From assembly GCA_014380545.1 (NCBI GenBank), contig JACMJP010000494.1, forward strand, positions 1 through 12,851: DNA of 12,851 nt, written 5' to 3'. The first letter of the stretch is position 1; the number at the start of each line of letters is the position of its first letter. A model generated the notes under the pieces. It was not told the origin of the DNA and searched no databases. It saw only the letters and a program-made list of their open reading frames with translations. Of this stretch, positions 5,964-12,851 are shown piece after piece. The translations under genes were made by a program, and so were the position numbers. Origin of the DNA: Chitinophagales bacterium (GTDB lineage: Bacteria > Bacteroidota > Bacteroidia > Chitinophagales > BACL12).

Positions 5964-7625
5964 TCAATCCCCTGTTAAAGCAGACAGATAGTAAAAATGC
6001 ACATCATCAAACTTGAAATCTTTTTTCCTGTATTTTTTAAGTGAAAGTTCCTGCCATTCATTTGTTGGTGTTATCCATTCCCACTCTCCTTTTGCTGTGC
6101 GGTATTTTATTGGCATAGCAAAATCATTTACATCAGTTTGCCAGCGATACCATACCTCTAATTTTCTTCCTTTCTGTTTCAGCCAATATTCTAAAACAGG
6201 AGGTGTCGCATAGCGCAAATACTGATCAAATATTTTTGTAAGATCTTTTCCTGATTTATTACTGATATAATTTTCTATCTCTTTACTTGTTACCGTTTTG
6301 TATGCAAAATCTTTTTGTATGCCCCTGATAATTTCCCACCATAATGAATCATTATTTACAACATGCCGTAATGTATGCATTAATAAAAACCCTTTATTAT
6401 AAATATCATCGCCTTCATTGTTTACATCATAATCGCCAATTACAGGCCTGTTGTTTCCTACATCATTTTTCCTGGCATTTGTATATTCAATTGCTTTGTC
6501 ATAGCCAAATAAACATTCAACATATATGGCTTCGCTATATGTGCAAATTCCCTCATGCACCCATAAATCTGCTATATCTTTTACACTCACATTATTTCCC
6601 CACCATTCATGTCCGGATTCATGAATAACAATATAGTCCCAGTTCATTCCAATTTCTGAATAATCATAACCCAGGTACCCTGTTAAGAATTTATTTCCGT
6701 AAGCAATTCCGCTCTGATGTTCCATACCGAGATAGGATGTTTCCACTAATGCAAATCCGTCTTTATAAAAAGGATATTTTCCCAAATATTTTTCATAACA
6801 TTCCATCATCGGAATAACCTGTGTAAAATGTTTTTTCGCTTTATCGAGATTATAATCCAGCACATAATAATCCAACGCAAGTTTTTCTCCATCAATAACA
6901 CTTGTATATTGCTGATTAAAGTTTACATAATTTCCAATATTAATTGATACGTTGTAGTTATTAATCGGATAACTCACAAACCAGTCAAATTGACGATAAC
7001 CATTTTCCGCCGGATACTTTTTTATTAAATTTCCATTTGCAACGCATAAAAGATCTTCACGGCAAATTGTTCTTATCATCATACTATCCGGCTCATCACT
7101 TAAATGATCTTTATTCGGATACCATACACTTGCTCCTAATCCCTCACAACTCACCCCTATCCAGTCTCTGCCCTGGTCATCTTTATTAAAAGAAAATCCT
7201 CCATCCCAGGGCGGGTTTTTTGCAATTTGCGGGTTGCCCGAATAAAAAATTTGTATGCTGTTTTTATTTCCTTTTAATTGTTTCTCCGGTAAGGTAATAA
7301 ATACTGCATTAAATTCCCTTTTAAATGTACATGTTTGTTCACCGTAAGTTATTTTTTCAATTTGCAAATTATCAAACAGGTCAATTTGCATTACAGAAAA
7401 ATCATCTACAGCTGTATAATAAATCTTATTATTTCCGCTTATAAATTTATTTTCAATATCCACTTTAATAGTGAGGTCATAATAAGTAACATCATAACAA
7501 CTTCTGTAAGAATTTAAAGTGCCCCGCAGGGAATCTGCTTTTGTATATGTGCGGTTGGGAGTTAAAAATTGCGCCTGCGAAAGGAAGCTTAAAAAGATAA
7601 AAAATAAAAATGTATTTGTTTTCAT
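5964..7625 (-). CDS. Secreted M1-family metallo-aminopeptidase
   Basis: This encodes 553 residues. Residues 1-18 are a signal peptide (hydrophobic FLFFIFLSFL, cleavage near SQA-Q), so the enzyme is periplasmic or secreted. The N-terminal beta domain (about 44-210) has the M1-typical YDLTIKVDIENKFISGN start. The exopeptidase motif appears as GMEHQSG (300-306) in place of the usual GAMEN. Zinc ligands are H335 and H339 of HESGH and E358 of LWVHEG, the exact HExxH-x18-E spacing of gluzincins. Y409 in IYNKGFLL is at the position of the transition-state tyrosine. All catalytic residues are present. The protein ends soon after the helical segment and lacks the large C-terminal domain of PepN or ERAP1, as in other short bacterial M1 enzymes. 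The likely role is removing N-terminal residues from peptides outside the cytoplasm. No T9SS tail is present. The gene converges with the T9SS gene. Confidence 0.93.
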   Translation of the reverse strand: MKTNTFLFFIFLSFLSQAQFLTPNRTYTKADSLRGTLNSYRSCYDVTYYDLTIKVDIENKFISGNNKIYYTAVDDFSVMQIDLFDNLQIEKITYGEQTCTFKREFNAVFITLPEKQLKGNKNSIQIFYSGNPQIAKNPPWDGGFSFNKDDQGRDWIGVSCEGLGASVWYPNKDHLSDEPDSMMIRTICREDLLCVANGNLIKKYPAENGYRQFDWFVSYPINNYNVSINIGNYVNFNQQYTSVIDGEKLALDYYVLDYNLDKAKKHFTQVIPMMECYEKYLGKYPFYKDGFALVETSYLGMEHQSGIAYGNKFLTGYLGYDYSEIGMNWDYIVIHESGHEWWGNNVSVKDIADLWVHEGICTYSEAIYVECLFGYDKAIEYTNARKNDVGNNRPVIGDYDVNNEGDDIYNKGFLLMHTLRHVVNNDSLWWEIIRGIQKDFAYKTVTSKEIENYISNKSGKDLTKIFDQYLRYATPPVLEYWLKQKGRKLEVWYRWQTDVNDFAMPIKYRTAKGEWEWITPTNEWQELSLKKYRKKDFKFDDVHFYYLSALTGD

Positions 7626-7728
7626 ATATGCAAGGTTACAAATAAAAATTATACCCCGAAAACACCTTAACAGGTATTAACCTCCCTTCAATGTTCTGCG
7701 CCTGACATCGCCTCATTCATAACAACAC

Positions 7729-7736
7729 TAAATTTG
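7729..7736 (+). promoter_or_regulatory. Candidate -7 promoter box for the VTC cassette
   Basis: TAAATTTG matches the Bacteroidota -7 consensus TAnnTTTG exactly and lies 72 bases before the ATG at 7808. No good TTTG is seen at the -33 spacing, so confidence is limited. It is the only such box in the 182-base gap between the divergent aminopeptidase and the lipoprotein gene. Confidence 0.35.
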
Positions 7737-7807
7737 TCAGTACAACGTCACGATGGTAACACACATCATACTTATTAAATAATTGTTAAATTCGCCCCGC
7801 ATCTTCC

Positions 7808-8224
7808 ATGCAGAGATATATGTCCTACTACAGAATTATCACAAAATGCAATGTTCTCTTTATCGCATTATTTCTTATTTCATCCTGTGAATTGACACCC
7901 GGAGAAGGAGGAACATCTTCTATTACAGGTAAAGTATTTGTTCATGAATTGAATAGTTCGGGTATTGTTATAGCAGAATATTACAGCACAGATGAAAAGG
8001 TATTTATTTTATATGATGAAGATTCAATTTTCGACGAAGAAACCAGTACTAGTTTTAATGGCGAATACCAGTTTAAATTTTTAAGGAAAGGGAATTACAG
8101 GATATTTTCCTATTCGGATATAAACTCATTTACCAATGAGCAGGAACAGATATTGGTGGAAGTTGAAATTACAGAAAATAATCAGGAAGTTACAGCTGCT
8201 GAAATTGTTATAGAGAGAAGATAA
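7808..8224 (+). CDS. Lipoprotein, first gene of the VTC cassette
   Basis: This encodes 138 residues from ATG 7808 (an in-frame ATG at 7820 is also possible). A hydrophobic signal (VLFIALFLI) ends in the lipobox LISSC, so Cys27 should be lipidated and the mature protein held in an envelope membrane. The mature part has the layout of a small beta-sandwich of the carboxypeptidase-regulatory / CnaB-like type: SSITGKVFVHE at the start, then NGEYQFKFLRKGNYRIFSYS (strand, turn, strand), and a final EVTAAEIVIERR. That fold assignment is by eye only. The stop TAA (8222-8224) directly abuts the GTG start of the VTC gene, so translation is likely coupled. It probably presents an outer-face or periplasmic domain for the cassette, but no specific function is visible. 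Confidence 0.82.
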   Translation: MQRYMSYYRIITKCNVLFIALFLISSCELTPGEGGTSSITGKVFVHELNSSGIVIAEYYSTDEKVFILYDEDSIFDEETSTSFNGEYQFKFLRKGNYRIFSYSDINSFTNEQEQILVEVEITENNQEVTAAEIVIERR

Positions 8225-8980
8225 GTGCAAAAAGAAGAAACCATATTAAGTAATTTCAATACAATTTCGTTAAAAGAAATGGATGCGGTTGAGTTAATGA
8301 ATCGCAAAGACACAAAATATTTTTTTAACGCAGAAAAACTTCCTCTCATTCTCTCATCACTAAAAACAGATTACAGGGTTTTATTAATTGAAAATTACAG
8401 GATATTTAATTACAGGAATATTTATTTCGACACAGAAGATTTTTTTTGTTATTATCAGCATCATAATGAGAGAGTAAACAGGTATAAAATACGTATCAGG
8501 CAATATGTGGAATCAAAGCTGAATTTCCTGGAAGTAAAATTTAAAACAAATACAAACCGCACTATCAAAACAAGAATTAAAGTACCTGAATTCTCGCCTG
8601 TAATTTCAGAGGAAGCAAAAAGGTTTTTAGTACAACAAACACCTTTTGATCCTGACAAATTAATTCAAACACTACGCAATGATTTTAAAAGATTTACTTT
8701 AATAAGCAATGACCTGAAAGAACGGGCAACAATAGATACAGGTCTTGTTTTAATGACCGGGGATGGAGAAAGAATATTCAGCAACCTCTGCATAGCAGAA
8801 TTAAAACATGATGCTTCTTCTTCCGGCTCATTATTTAAAGCATCCATGCGTAGAAATTATTGCCCTGAAATGCGCATCAGTAAATACAGTATTGGCACAG
8901 CATTTATGTACCCTGCGTTAAAACAAAACAATTGGAAAGAAAAGAAACTCAGAATAAACCGAATTGAACAAAATGTTTAA
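8225..8980 (+). CDS. VTC-domain protein (polyphosphate polymerase-like)
   Basis: This encodes 251 residues starting at GTG 8225, directly after the previous stop. The start is chosen for that abutment and because the family's N-terminal RKDTKY follows at residue 27. Family motifs in order are RKDTKY (27-32), YFDT (67-70), RYKIRIRQY (86-94), FLEVKFK (101-107), ERATIDTG (166-173), AELKHD (191-196) and SKYSIG (219-224). These match the basic tunnel of yeast Vtc4 and the wider triphosphate-tunnel-metalloenzyme fold: the two arginines in KIRIR, the lysines in EVKFK and SKYSIG, and the metal-binding glutamate in AELKHD. Yeast Vtc4 makes polyphosphate from ATP; activity in bacterial homologues is mostly inferred, and here the residues needed appear intact. 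The protein is cytosolic, with no membrane segment of its own. It probably works with the DUF4956 membrane protein that overlaps its 3' end. Confidence 0.9.
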   Translation: MQKEETILSNFNTISLKEMDAVELMNRKDTKYFFNAEKLPLILSSLKTDYRVLLIENYRIFNYRNIYFDTEDFFCYYQHHNERVNRYKIRIRQYVESKLNFLEVKFKTNTNRTIKTRIKVPEFSPVISEEAKRFLVQQTPFDPDKLIQTLRNDFKRFTLISNDLKERATIDTGLVLMTGDGERIFSNLCIAELKHDASSSGSLFKASMRRNYCPEMRISKYSIGTAFMYPALKQNNWKEKKLRINRIEQNV

Positions 8981-9674
8981 CTTTTTACAAATTACAAATG
9001 AGCTCCCGCCAGACAAGGAAGATTTCCGTATCATGGATATAAAATTTTATGATAATGATATCTGGGATCTTATTATTCGTTTTGCATTTAATTTTTTCAT
9101 TGTATTTGTGTTGATAAAATTAATTTACAGGAGTGATAAAAGAAATAAGAACTATGCTTTTACATTTTATGTATTTAATACACTTATTTTTTTTCTATGC
9201 TATTTAATGAATAATGTAAAACTTGATCTCGGTTTTGCATTCGGCTTATTCGCTGTATTCTCTATTTTGCGATACAGAACCATCAGCATACCTATGAAGG
9301 AAATGACCTATTTATTTGTAACTATTGCAATTGCTGTAATAAATGCGCTCACTACTAAAAAAGTAACATTTGCTGAATTATTATTTACAAATTTTATGAT
9401 ACTTGCTTCCACCTTTTTTCTTGAGCGCCTGTGGTACAGGGAGCATTTAAGTGAACGTACAATTGAATATGAAAAAATAGAAAATATTAAACCAGCCAGG
9501 CATGCTGAAATGATGCAGGATCTGAAAGACAGAACGGGTCTTGATATTCGTGAATTTGAAATTGTTTCTACAGATTTTCTCCGGGATATGGCAAGAGTGA
9601 AGATATATTATAAAGCAACCACTATTACAAATAGCAACGGTGAAGAAATAGCCGGCGATGATGACGATGATTAA
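8973..9674 (+). CDS. DUF4956 membrane protein, VTC partner
   Basis: This encodes 233 residues from ATG 8973, which overlaps the VTC stop by 8 bases; a TTG at 8964 would add three residues and is less likely. About five hydrophobic segments are visible at roughly 33-52, 61-79, 86-99, 111-125 and 135-150. The segment GLFAVFSILRYRTISIP (91-107) followed by KEMTYLF is the DUF4956 hallmark. The C-terminal third is a soluble domain (ENIKPARHAEMMQDLKDRTG onward) likely facing the cytosol. In many bacteria DUF4956 genes lie beside VTC genes, so it is plausibly the membrane anchor or channel for the VTC product, as the Vtc membrane domains are in yeast; this is inference. It ends in GDDDDD, encoded by the same bases that carry the start codons of the next gene. 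Confidence 0.88.
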   Translation: MFNFLQITNELPPDKEDFRIMDIKFYDNDIWDLIIRFAFNFFIVFVLIKLIYRSDKRNKNYAFTFYVFNTLIFFLCYLMNNVKLDLGFAFGLFAVFSILRYRTISIPMKEMTYLFVTIAIAVINALTTKKVTFAELLFTNFMILASTFFLERLWYREHLSERTIEYEKIENIKPARHAEMMQDLKDRTGLDIREFEIVSTDFLRDMARVKIYYKATTITNSNGEEIAGDDDDD

Positions 9675-10305
9675 AAGATATATATTCATCGCATTTATTT
9701 TTGCCGTACAAAAAATTTCTGCACAGCACAATGATATGGCAACCTGGGTGCAGGCAGGGGGCGAATTTGATCTTCCAAAAGGTTTTACACTTGATATTTC
9801 TGAACAGCTGAGATATAATATTGAAACTGCAGATCCTTACCGGCTTTTAACTGATGTTGCTGTTGGATATAAGATAAATAAAAAACTTAAAACTTCATTT
9901 GAATACAGATACAGCAGTTTAGCTGATTCAAAATATAATAGGATCGCTGCATCTTTATCTTACAGAGATGGTTTTGGCTCTTTTGATATTGGTTTTAAAA
10001 CAAAACTGCAATACGGTTTTACATTAATATCCGGCGAAGATAGATCTGCATGGAGAAATAAGATCACATTAAAATATGATGAATTGAAAAATATAAACCC
10101 GTATCTTTCTTATGAAGTATTTTATTCAATAGCCAATACCGAAAATAAGTTTGACAACATACGCCCTGAAGCCGGAATAGAATGGCAGATAAGCGACACA
10201 CATGACATATCTTTATATTATATGATAGATAAACCATTTAATGAAAACGATCCACTGACTTTATACGTAATTGGTTTGAATTATCTAGTTAAATTTAAGG
10301 TATGA
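9667..10305 (+). CDS. DUF2490 outer-membrane beta-barrel protein
   Basis: Three in-frame starts exist (ATG at 9658, 9661 and 9667). The last gives the cleanest signal peptide, MIKRYIFIAFIFAVQKISAQ, and an 8-base overlap with the DUF4956 stop. The mature protein, about 190 residues, alternates polar and aromatic residues in amphipathic strands (LDISEQLRYNIE, KTSFEYRYSSL, RIAASLSYR, FDIGFKTKLQYGF, KITLKYDEL, PYLSYEVFYS, GIEWQISDTHDISLYYMID) and ends in a hydrophobic-aromatic strand LYVIGLNYLVKFKV. This is the pattern of DUF2490, a family of predicted outer-membrane barrels common in Bacteroidota. Its place in a coupled cassette with VTC and DUF4956 suggests the system reaches the outer membrane, perhaps for passage or anchoring of a product. 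No transported substrate can be read from the sequence. Confidence 0.85.
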   Translation: MIKRYIFIAFIFAVQKISAQHNDMATWVQAGGEFDLPKGFTLDISEQLRYNIETADPYRLLTDVAVGYKINKKLKTSFEYRYSSLADSKYNRIAASLSYRDGFGSFDIGFKTKLQYGFTLISGEDRSAWRNKITLKYDELKNINPYLSYEVFYSIANTENKFDNIRPEAGIEWQISDTHDISLYYMIDKPFNENDPLTLYVIGLNYLVKFKV

Positions 10306-10637
10306 TGTTGAGATGTTTTGCCATTCTTACATTTATTTTATTTGTGCATACTTCTTTGTGCGCACAAACAAAGATTACTACAATAGATTTTGACACATCT
10401 GAACTAAAAGATCAATTAGATTTAATAATTGCAGATGATTGTAAAAAAATGGCCTATTATTTCATTGACGGTGGATTCTTTTCTTCTTCTGTAACATTCT
10501 ATCCAGTTTTCAATATTCAATCATACTCAACTCCGGTTTCAATTTTTTTTCCAGTATACAAAGAAGGCTTCTTCTGCAATTTCGAAGACAACATCAACCG
10601 CAACCGTAAATTAAGAATTGATTTCGGTACTGATTAA
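10302..10637 (+). CDS. Small secreted protein, last gene of VTC cassette
   Basis: This encodes 111 residues. The start ATG at 10302 overlaps the DUF2490 stop in an ATGA (4 bases); the ATG at 10305 is an equal alternative. Residues 1-22 are a clear signal peptide (FAILTFILFVHTS, cleavage near LCA-Q). The mature 90 residues have an acidic helix-like stretch (TSELKDQLDLIIADDC) and then aromatic strand-like segments (AYYFIDGGFFSSSVTFYPVF, STPVSIFFPVY). The chain ends in RNRKLRIDFGTD. It is not a recognised family and has no lipobox or T9SS tail, so it is probably periplasmic. It is in the same reading frame as hemF, separated from it only by the TAA at 10635-10637. Confidence 0.68.
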   Translation: MMLRCFAILTFILFVHTSLCAQTKITTIDFDTSELKDQLDLIIADDCKKMAYYFIDGGFFSSSVTFYPVFNIQSYSTPVSIFFPVYKEGFFCNFEDNINRNRKLRIDFGTD

Positions 10638-11564
10638 ATTTGCACAAATTTTAATAATATCATACTTGACCGTTTTTATATCAGCGACTGGTTTCGCAAT
10701 CTGCAAGATGCTGCTTGCAATGCACTGGAAAAGTGCGATGGTAAGGGAATATTTATTGAAGATATGTGGCAACGACCTGGTGGTGGTGGCGGCAGAACAA
10801 GAGTAATTACAAATGCAAACATTATTGAAAAGGGTTGTGTTAATTTCAGTGCAGTGCATGGGTTGTTGCCGGAAAAAATCGCCGCACAATTAAATTTAAA
10901 AGCTGCACATGATTTTTTTGCAACAGGTGTTTCCATCGTAATGCATCCGCATAACCCTATGGTTCCTATAATTCATATGAATGTTCGGTATTTCGAAATT
11001 AGCAGTGGCGAAAAATGGTTTGGTGGGGGGATTGATCTCACACCGCACTACGTTAATATAGAACAGGCGAAATATTTTCATCAAACATTAAAAGGCGTTT
11101 GCGACCAGCATCATAAAACATATTATTCTGAATTTAAAAATTGGGCTGATGAATATTTTTTCATCAGACATAGAAGCGAAACACGGGGAATAGGTGGAAT
11201 ATTTTTTGACAAACTTGCTGAAACAAAAGAAATAACTTTAATTGAGCGATTTGAATTTGTACAGCATGTTGCAGAAACTTTTATTCCGGCTTATACAAAA
11301 CTCATGACTGAAAATAAAGACATTCCTTATGGCAAAAAACAAAAAAAATGGCAAATGTTGCGAAGAGGAAGATATGTTGAATTTAATTTAGTGTATGATA
11401 ACGGAACAAAATTCGGTTTGGAAACTGATGGCAGGGCAGAATCTATTTTATTAAGTATGCCACCGGAAGCAAATTGGGTATATAACTTCCAAACTGAAGA
11501 AGGAAGCGAAGAAGAACATACACAAAATTTACTGAAAAAAGAAATTGACTGGATTAATTTCTGA
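10638..11564 (+). CDS. hemF: Oxygen-dependent coproporphyrinogen III oxidase
   Basis: HemF converts coproporphyrinogen III to protoporphyrinogen IX with O2 by two oxidative decarboxylations, in the cytosol. Diagnostic motifs are WQRPGGGGGRTRVI, GCVNFSAVHG, ATGVSIVMHPHNPMVP, HMNVRYFE, WFGGGIDLTPHY, RGIGGIFFD, RRGRYVEFNLVYDNGTKFGL, and RAESILLSMPP. The frame opens at 10638, immediately after the stop of the upstream gene. The family-like N-terminus (DWFRNLQDAACNALEK, then DGKGIFIEDMWQRP) begins around 10680, but no ATG, GTG or TTG precedes it in frame. The first in-frame ATG is 10764, which would remove about 34 conserved residues (266 residues against the usual 300 or so). The coordinates given are the whole open frame; the true start is most likely a rare ATT (10638), ATC (10659) or ATA (10662), unless the sequence has an error. 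Catalytic regions are intact. Confidence 0.9.
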   Translation: MCTNFNNIILDRFYISDWFRNLQDAACNALEKCDGKGIFIEDMWQRPGGGGGRTRVITNANIIEKGCVNFSAVHGLLPEKIAAQLNLKAAHDFFATGVSIVMHPHNPMVPIIHMNVRYFEISSGEKWFGGGIDLTPHYVNIEQAKYFHQTLKGVCDQHHKTYYSEFKNWADEYFFIRHRSETRGIGGIFFDKLAETKEITLIERFEFVQHVAETFIPAYTKLMTENKDIPYGKKQKKWQMLRRGRYVEFNLVYDNGTKFGLETDGRAESILLSMPPEANWVYNFQTEEGSEEEHTQNLLKKEIDWINF

Positions 11565-12017
11565 TTAATCACACACAACTGTCATGGCAGGAAGTTCAAT
11601 TATATTACTTTCATGTCCGGCCCGGTCAATAATATGAATTTTATACGTAAATGAATCTGTTTCAACACCCGGGTTAATACAACCTGTTGTTTTTGTAGCA
11701 TAAATATTTCCACTTATAGCCTTGTGGTTTCCCTGCAATTCAATAAAAGGAATTTTAAATGGACTTTGAACTCCGGGTACTCTGCTATCCTCCCAAAATA
11801 AATTTACAGAATCATCTATTGTTCCGCCAAGATCTCCATCCCCATCTTCAAAATAAATTGTAACTGTAAAACTTACATCATTCGTAATTTCATTGAAGTT
11901 TGTTTTCGTCACTGAAACAAATTCTATTCTTGGTTCAATAGGATATTCAGGCGGTTTGATACACGAAGCAAAACCCATGATCGTTAAAAATATCGCTGCT
12001 AAAAAATAATTTTTCAT
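11565..12017 (-). CDS. Lipoprotein with DGDGDLG acidic loop
   Basis: This encodes 150 residues from the ATG at 12017. An upstream in-frame ATG at 12035 adds MDKSIN but spoils the signal, so the inner one is chosen. The signal peptide (KNYFLAAIFLTIMGF) ends in the lipobox FASC, so the protein should be lipidated and envelope-anchored. The mature part is beta-rich and carries FEDGDGDLGG, a short acidic loop seen in many Bacteroidota lipoproteins and reminiscent of calcium-binding loops. Two further cysteines (KTTGCINPG and the near-terminal VVCD) could pair. Later strands (SFTYKIHIIDRAGHESN) suggest an Ig-like fold. The function is unknown. The stop abuts the hemF stop with no spacer, and no strong terminator separates them. 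Confidence 0.82.
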   Translation of the reverse strand: MKNYFLAAIFLTIMGFASCIKPPEYPIEPRIEFVSVTKTNFNEITNDVSFTVTIYFEDGDGDLGGTIDDSVNLFWEDSRVPGVQSPFKIPFIELQGNHKAISGNIYATKTTGCINPGVETDSFTYKIHIIDRAGHESNIIELPAMTVVCD

Positions 12018-12091
12018 ATTTATTGATTTATCCATGGGTTATCAACTTGTCTATGAACTCTAAAATTACAACATTATTATAATTTTATGCA

Positions 12092-12851
12092 ATGGATTTA
12101 GTTCAGGATCTGCAAAAAAAAATATTTTCAGTTAGTCCGCCCACCTTTTCTGCTTTGGCTTTAGAGGTATTCCGTTACCAGGTTGAGCACAATATATTGT
12201 ACAAAAGATTTTTACAGGCACTTGACATAAATCCTGCTGACATCACAACTTTAGAAAAGATTCCATTTTTGCCTGTCGAGTTGTTTAAAACGCATAAAAT
12301 ACTTACCGGCACCATGTTTACTGATTTTTATTTTGAAAGCAGTGGAACAACTGATCAGCAAAAAAGTAAACATTATATTTCTGATCTGGCTCTATACGAA
12401 GAAAGCATAAAAAAATGTTTTGAATTATTTTACGGAGATATAAAAGATTATTGTTTTCTTGCTTTGCTTCCCTCCTATTTCGAAAGAAAAAATGCCTCTT
12501 TAATTTATATGTGTGATAAACTCATGAAGTGGAGTGCTCATAAAAACAATGGATTCTATTTAAATAATTTTTATAAACTTACTGCTATACTCAAAGAAAA
12601 TATCCGCAACAACCAAAAAACAATTTTGATCGGAGTTTCATTTGCTTTATTAGATTTTGCAGAAAAATATAACATGAATTTAAATGAAATAATTATCATG
12701 GAAACTGGCGGAATGAAAGGAAGAAGAACTGAATTAACAAGAGAGGAATTACATCGAGAATTAAAAAGATCATTCAATACCGATACTATCCATTCTGAAT
12801 ACGGAATGACTGAATTATTATCGCAGGCATATTCAAAAGATAACGGAAAAT
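12092..12851 (+). CDS. LuxE-like acyl-transferase, 3' end outside window
   Basis: Only the first 253 residues are in the window; the frame is open at the right edge. The ATG at 12092 is used because the ATG at 12087 runs into a stop after four codons. The protein belongs to the LuxE / acyl-protein synthetase branch of the ANL (adenylate-forming) superfamily. It has IPFLPVELFKT at 57-67 and the AMP/phosphate loop FESSGTTDQQKSKHY at 81-95. METGGMKGRR lies at 203-212 and SEYGMTELLSQAY, the motif-A5-like adenine site, at 225-237. Known members activate or transfer fatty acyl groups; in Bacteroidota, LuxE-like genes are usually outside lux operons, often near surface-polysaccharide genes, so the acceptor here is unknown. 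It is divergent from the lipoprotein gene, 74 bases away, and no clear TAnnTTTG promoter box is visible between them. Confidence 0.88.
   Translation, partial: MDLVQDLQKKIFSVSPPTFSALALEVFRYQVEHNILYKRFLQALDINPADITTLEKIPFLPVELFKTHKILTGTMFTDFYFESSGTTDQQKSKHYISDLALYEESIKKCFELFYGDIKDYCFLALLPSYFERKNASLIYMCDKLMKWSAHKNNGFYLNNFYKLTAILKENIRNNQKTILIGVSFALLDFAEKYNMNLNEIIIMETGGMKGRRTELTREELHRELKRSFNTDTIHSEYGMTELLSQAYSKDNGK

Noticed and set aside
7648..7653. TATAAT on the minus strand upstream of the aminopeptidase
   Set aside because: Bacteroidota housekeeping promoters use TAnnTTTG rather than the proteobacterial -10; in AT-rich DNA the hexamer is expected by chance. Near-matches to TAnnTTTG beside it each have a mismatch and no -33 partner.
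10635..10640. Readthrough of TAA giving a secreted-protein/HemF fusion
   Set aside because: The two are in the same frame, but a signal peptide on a cytosolic haem enzyme makes no biological sense and no readthrough context is visible.
10618..10806. Plus-strand frame in the junction before hemF, with hydrophobic start
   Set aside because: It would be a 62-residue product in a different frame from clear HemF sequence from about 10680 on, with no family signal. It was considered as the frameshifted N-terminus of HemF, but the hemF frame itself already carries family-like sequence here.
11552..11570. GATTAAT/ATTAATC inverted repeat at the hemF/lipoprotein junction as a terminator
   Set aside because: The 7-base stem is nearly all A-T and lacks a T-run on the plus strand; it overlaps both stop codons and is probably chance.
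12571..12777. Minus-strand open frame opposite the LuxE-like gene
   Set aside because: It lies antisense to strong ANL-family coding sequence and has no independent features.

Overview
The window looks like a chromosomal piece of an AT-rich member of the Bacteroidota, probably an aerobic free-living or environmental species. The evidence is two secreted proteins ending in type IX secretion (T9SS) type A sorting domains, a PKD domain, lipoproteins with short Bacteroidota-style signal peptides, an RRM-type RNA-binding protein of the kind common in this phylum, DUF2490, TAnnTTTG promoter boxes, and the general absence of strong Shine-Dalgarno sequences. Oxygen-dependent HemF fits an aerobe. I see no tRNA, rRNA, CRISPR array, transposase, integrase or phage gene.

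Layout. Positions 2-655 hold the 3' end of a T9SS-exported PKD protein, followed by a small uncharacterised gene (676-963) and a SAM-dependent methyltransferase (1085-1957). A minus-strand block follows: two uncharacterised proteins (1974-2564 and 2767-3081) and an RRM protein (3263-3526) with its own terminator. A 330-base noncoding stretch with possible alternative RNA hairpins leads into a large T9SS surface protein (3857-5845). That protein is built from two tandem 204-residue modules, two MopE-like acidic repeats and a sorting domain. A shared terminator separates it from a convergent secreted M1-type aminopeptidase (5964-7625, minus).

The most system-like part is 7808-10637. It contains a lipoprotein, a VTC-domain (polyphosphate-polymerase-like) protein, a DUF4956 membrane protein, a DUF2490 outer-membrane barrel and a small secreted protein. 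Every junction is a stop/start abutment or overlap of a few bases, so the five products are probably made together and may span inner membrane, periplasm and outer membrane. VTC plus DUF4956 is a recurrent bacterial pair. The flanking envelope proteins here suggest an envelope-linked role, but its chemistry cannot be read from sequence.

The hemF frame (oxygen-dependent coproporphyrinogen III oxidase) follows directly. It has no ATG, GTG or TTG where the family's N-terminus belongs. A convergent lipoprotein (11565-12017, minus) abuts hemF with no gap. The window ends inside a LuxE-like acyl-transferase/acyl-protein synthetase gene on the plus strand (12092 onward).
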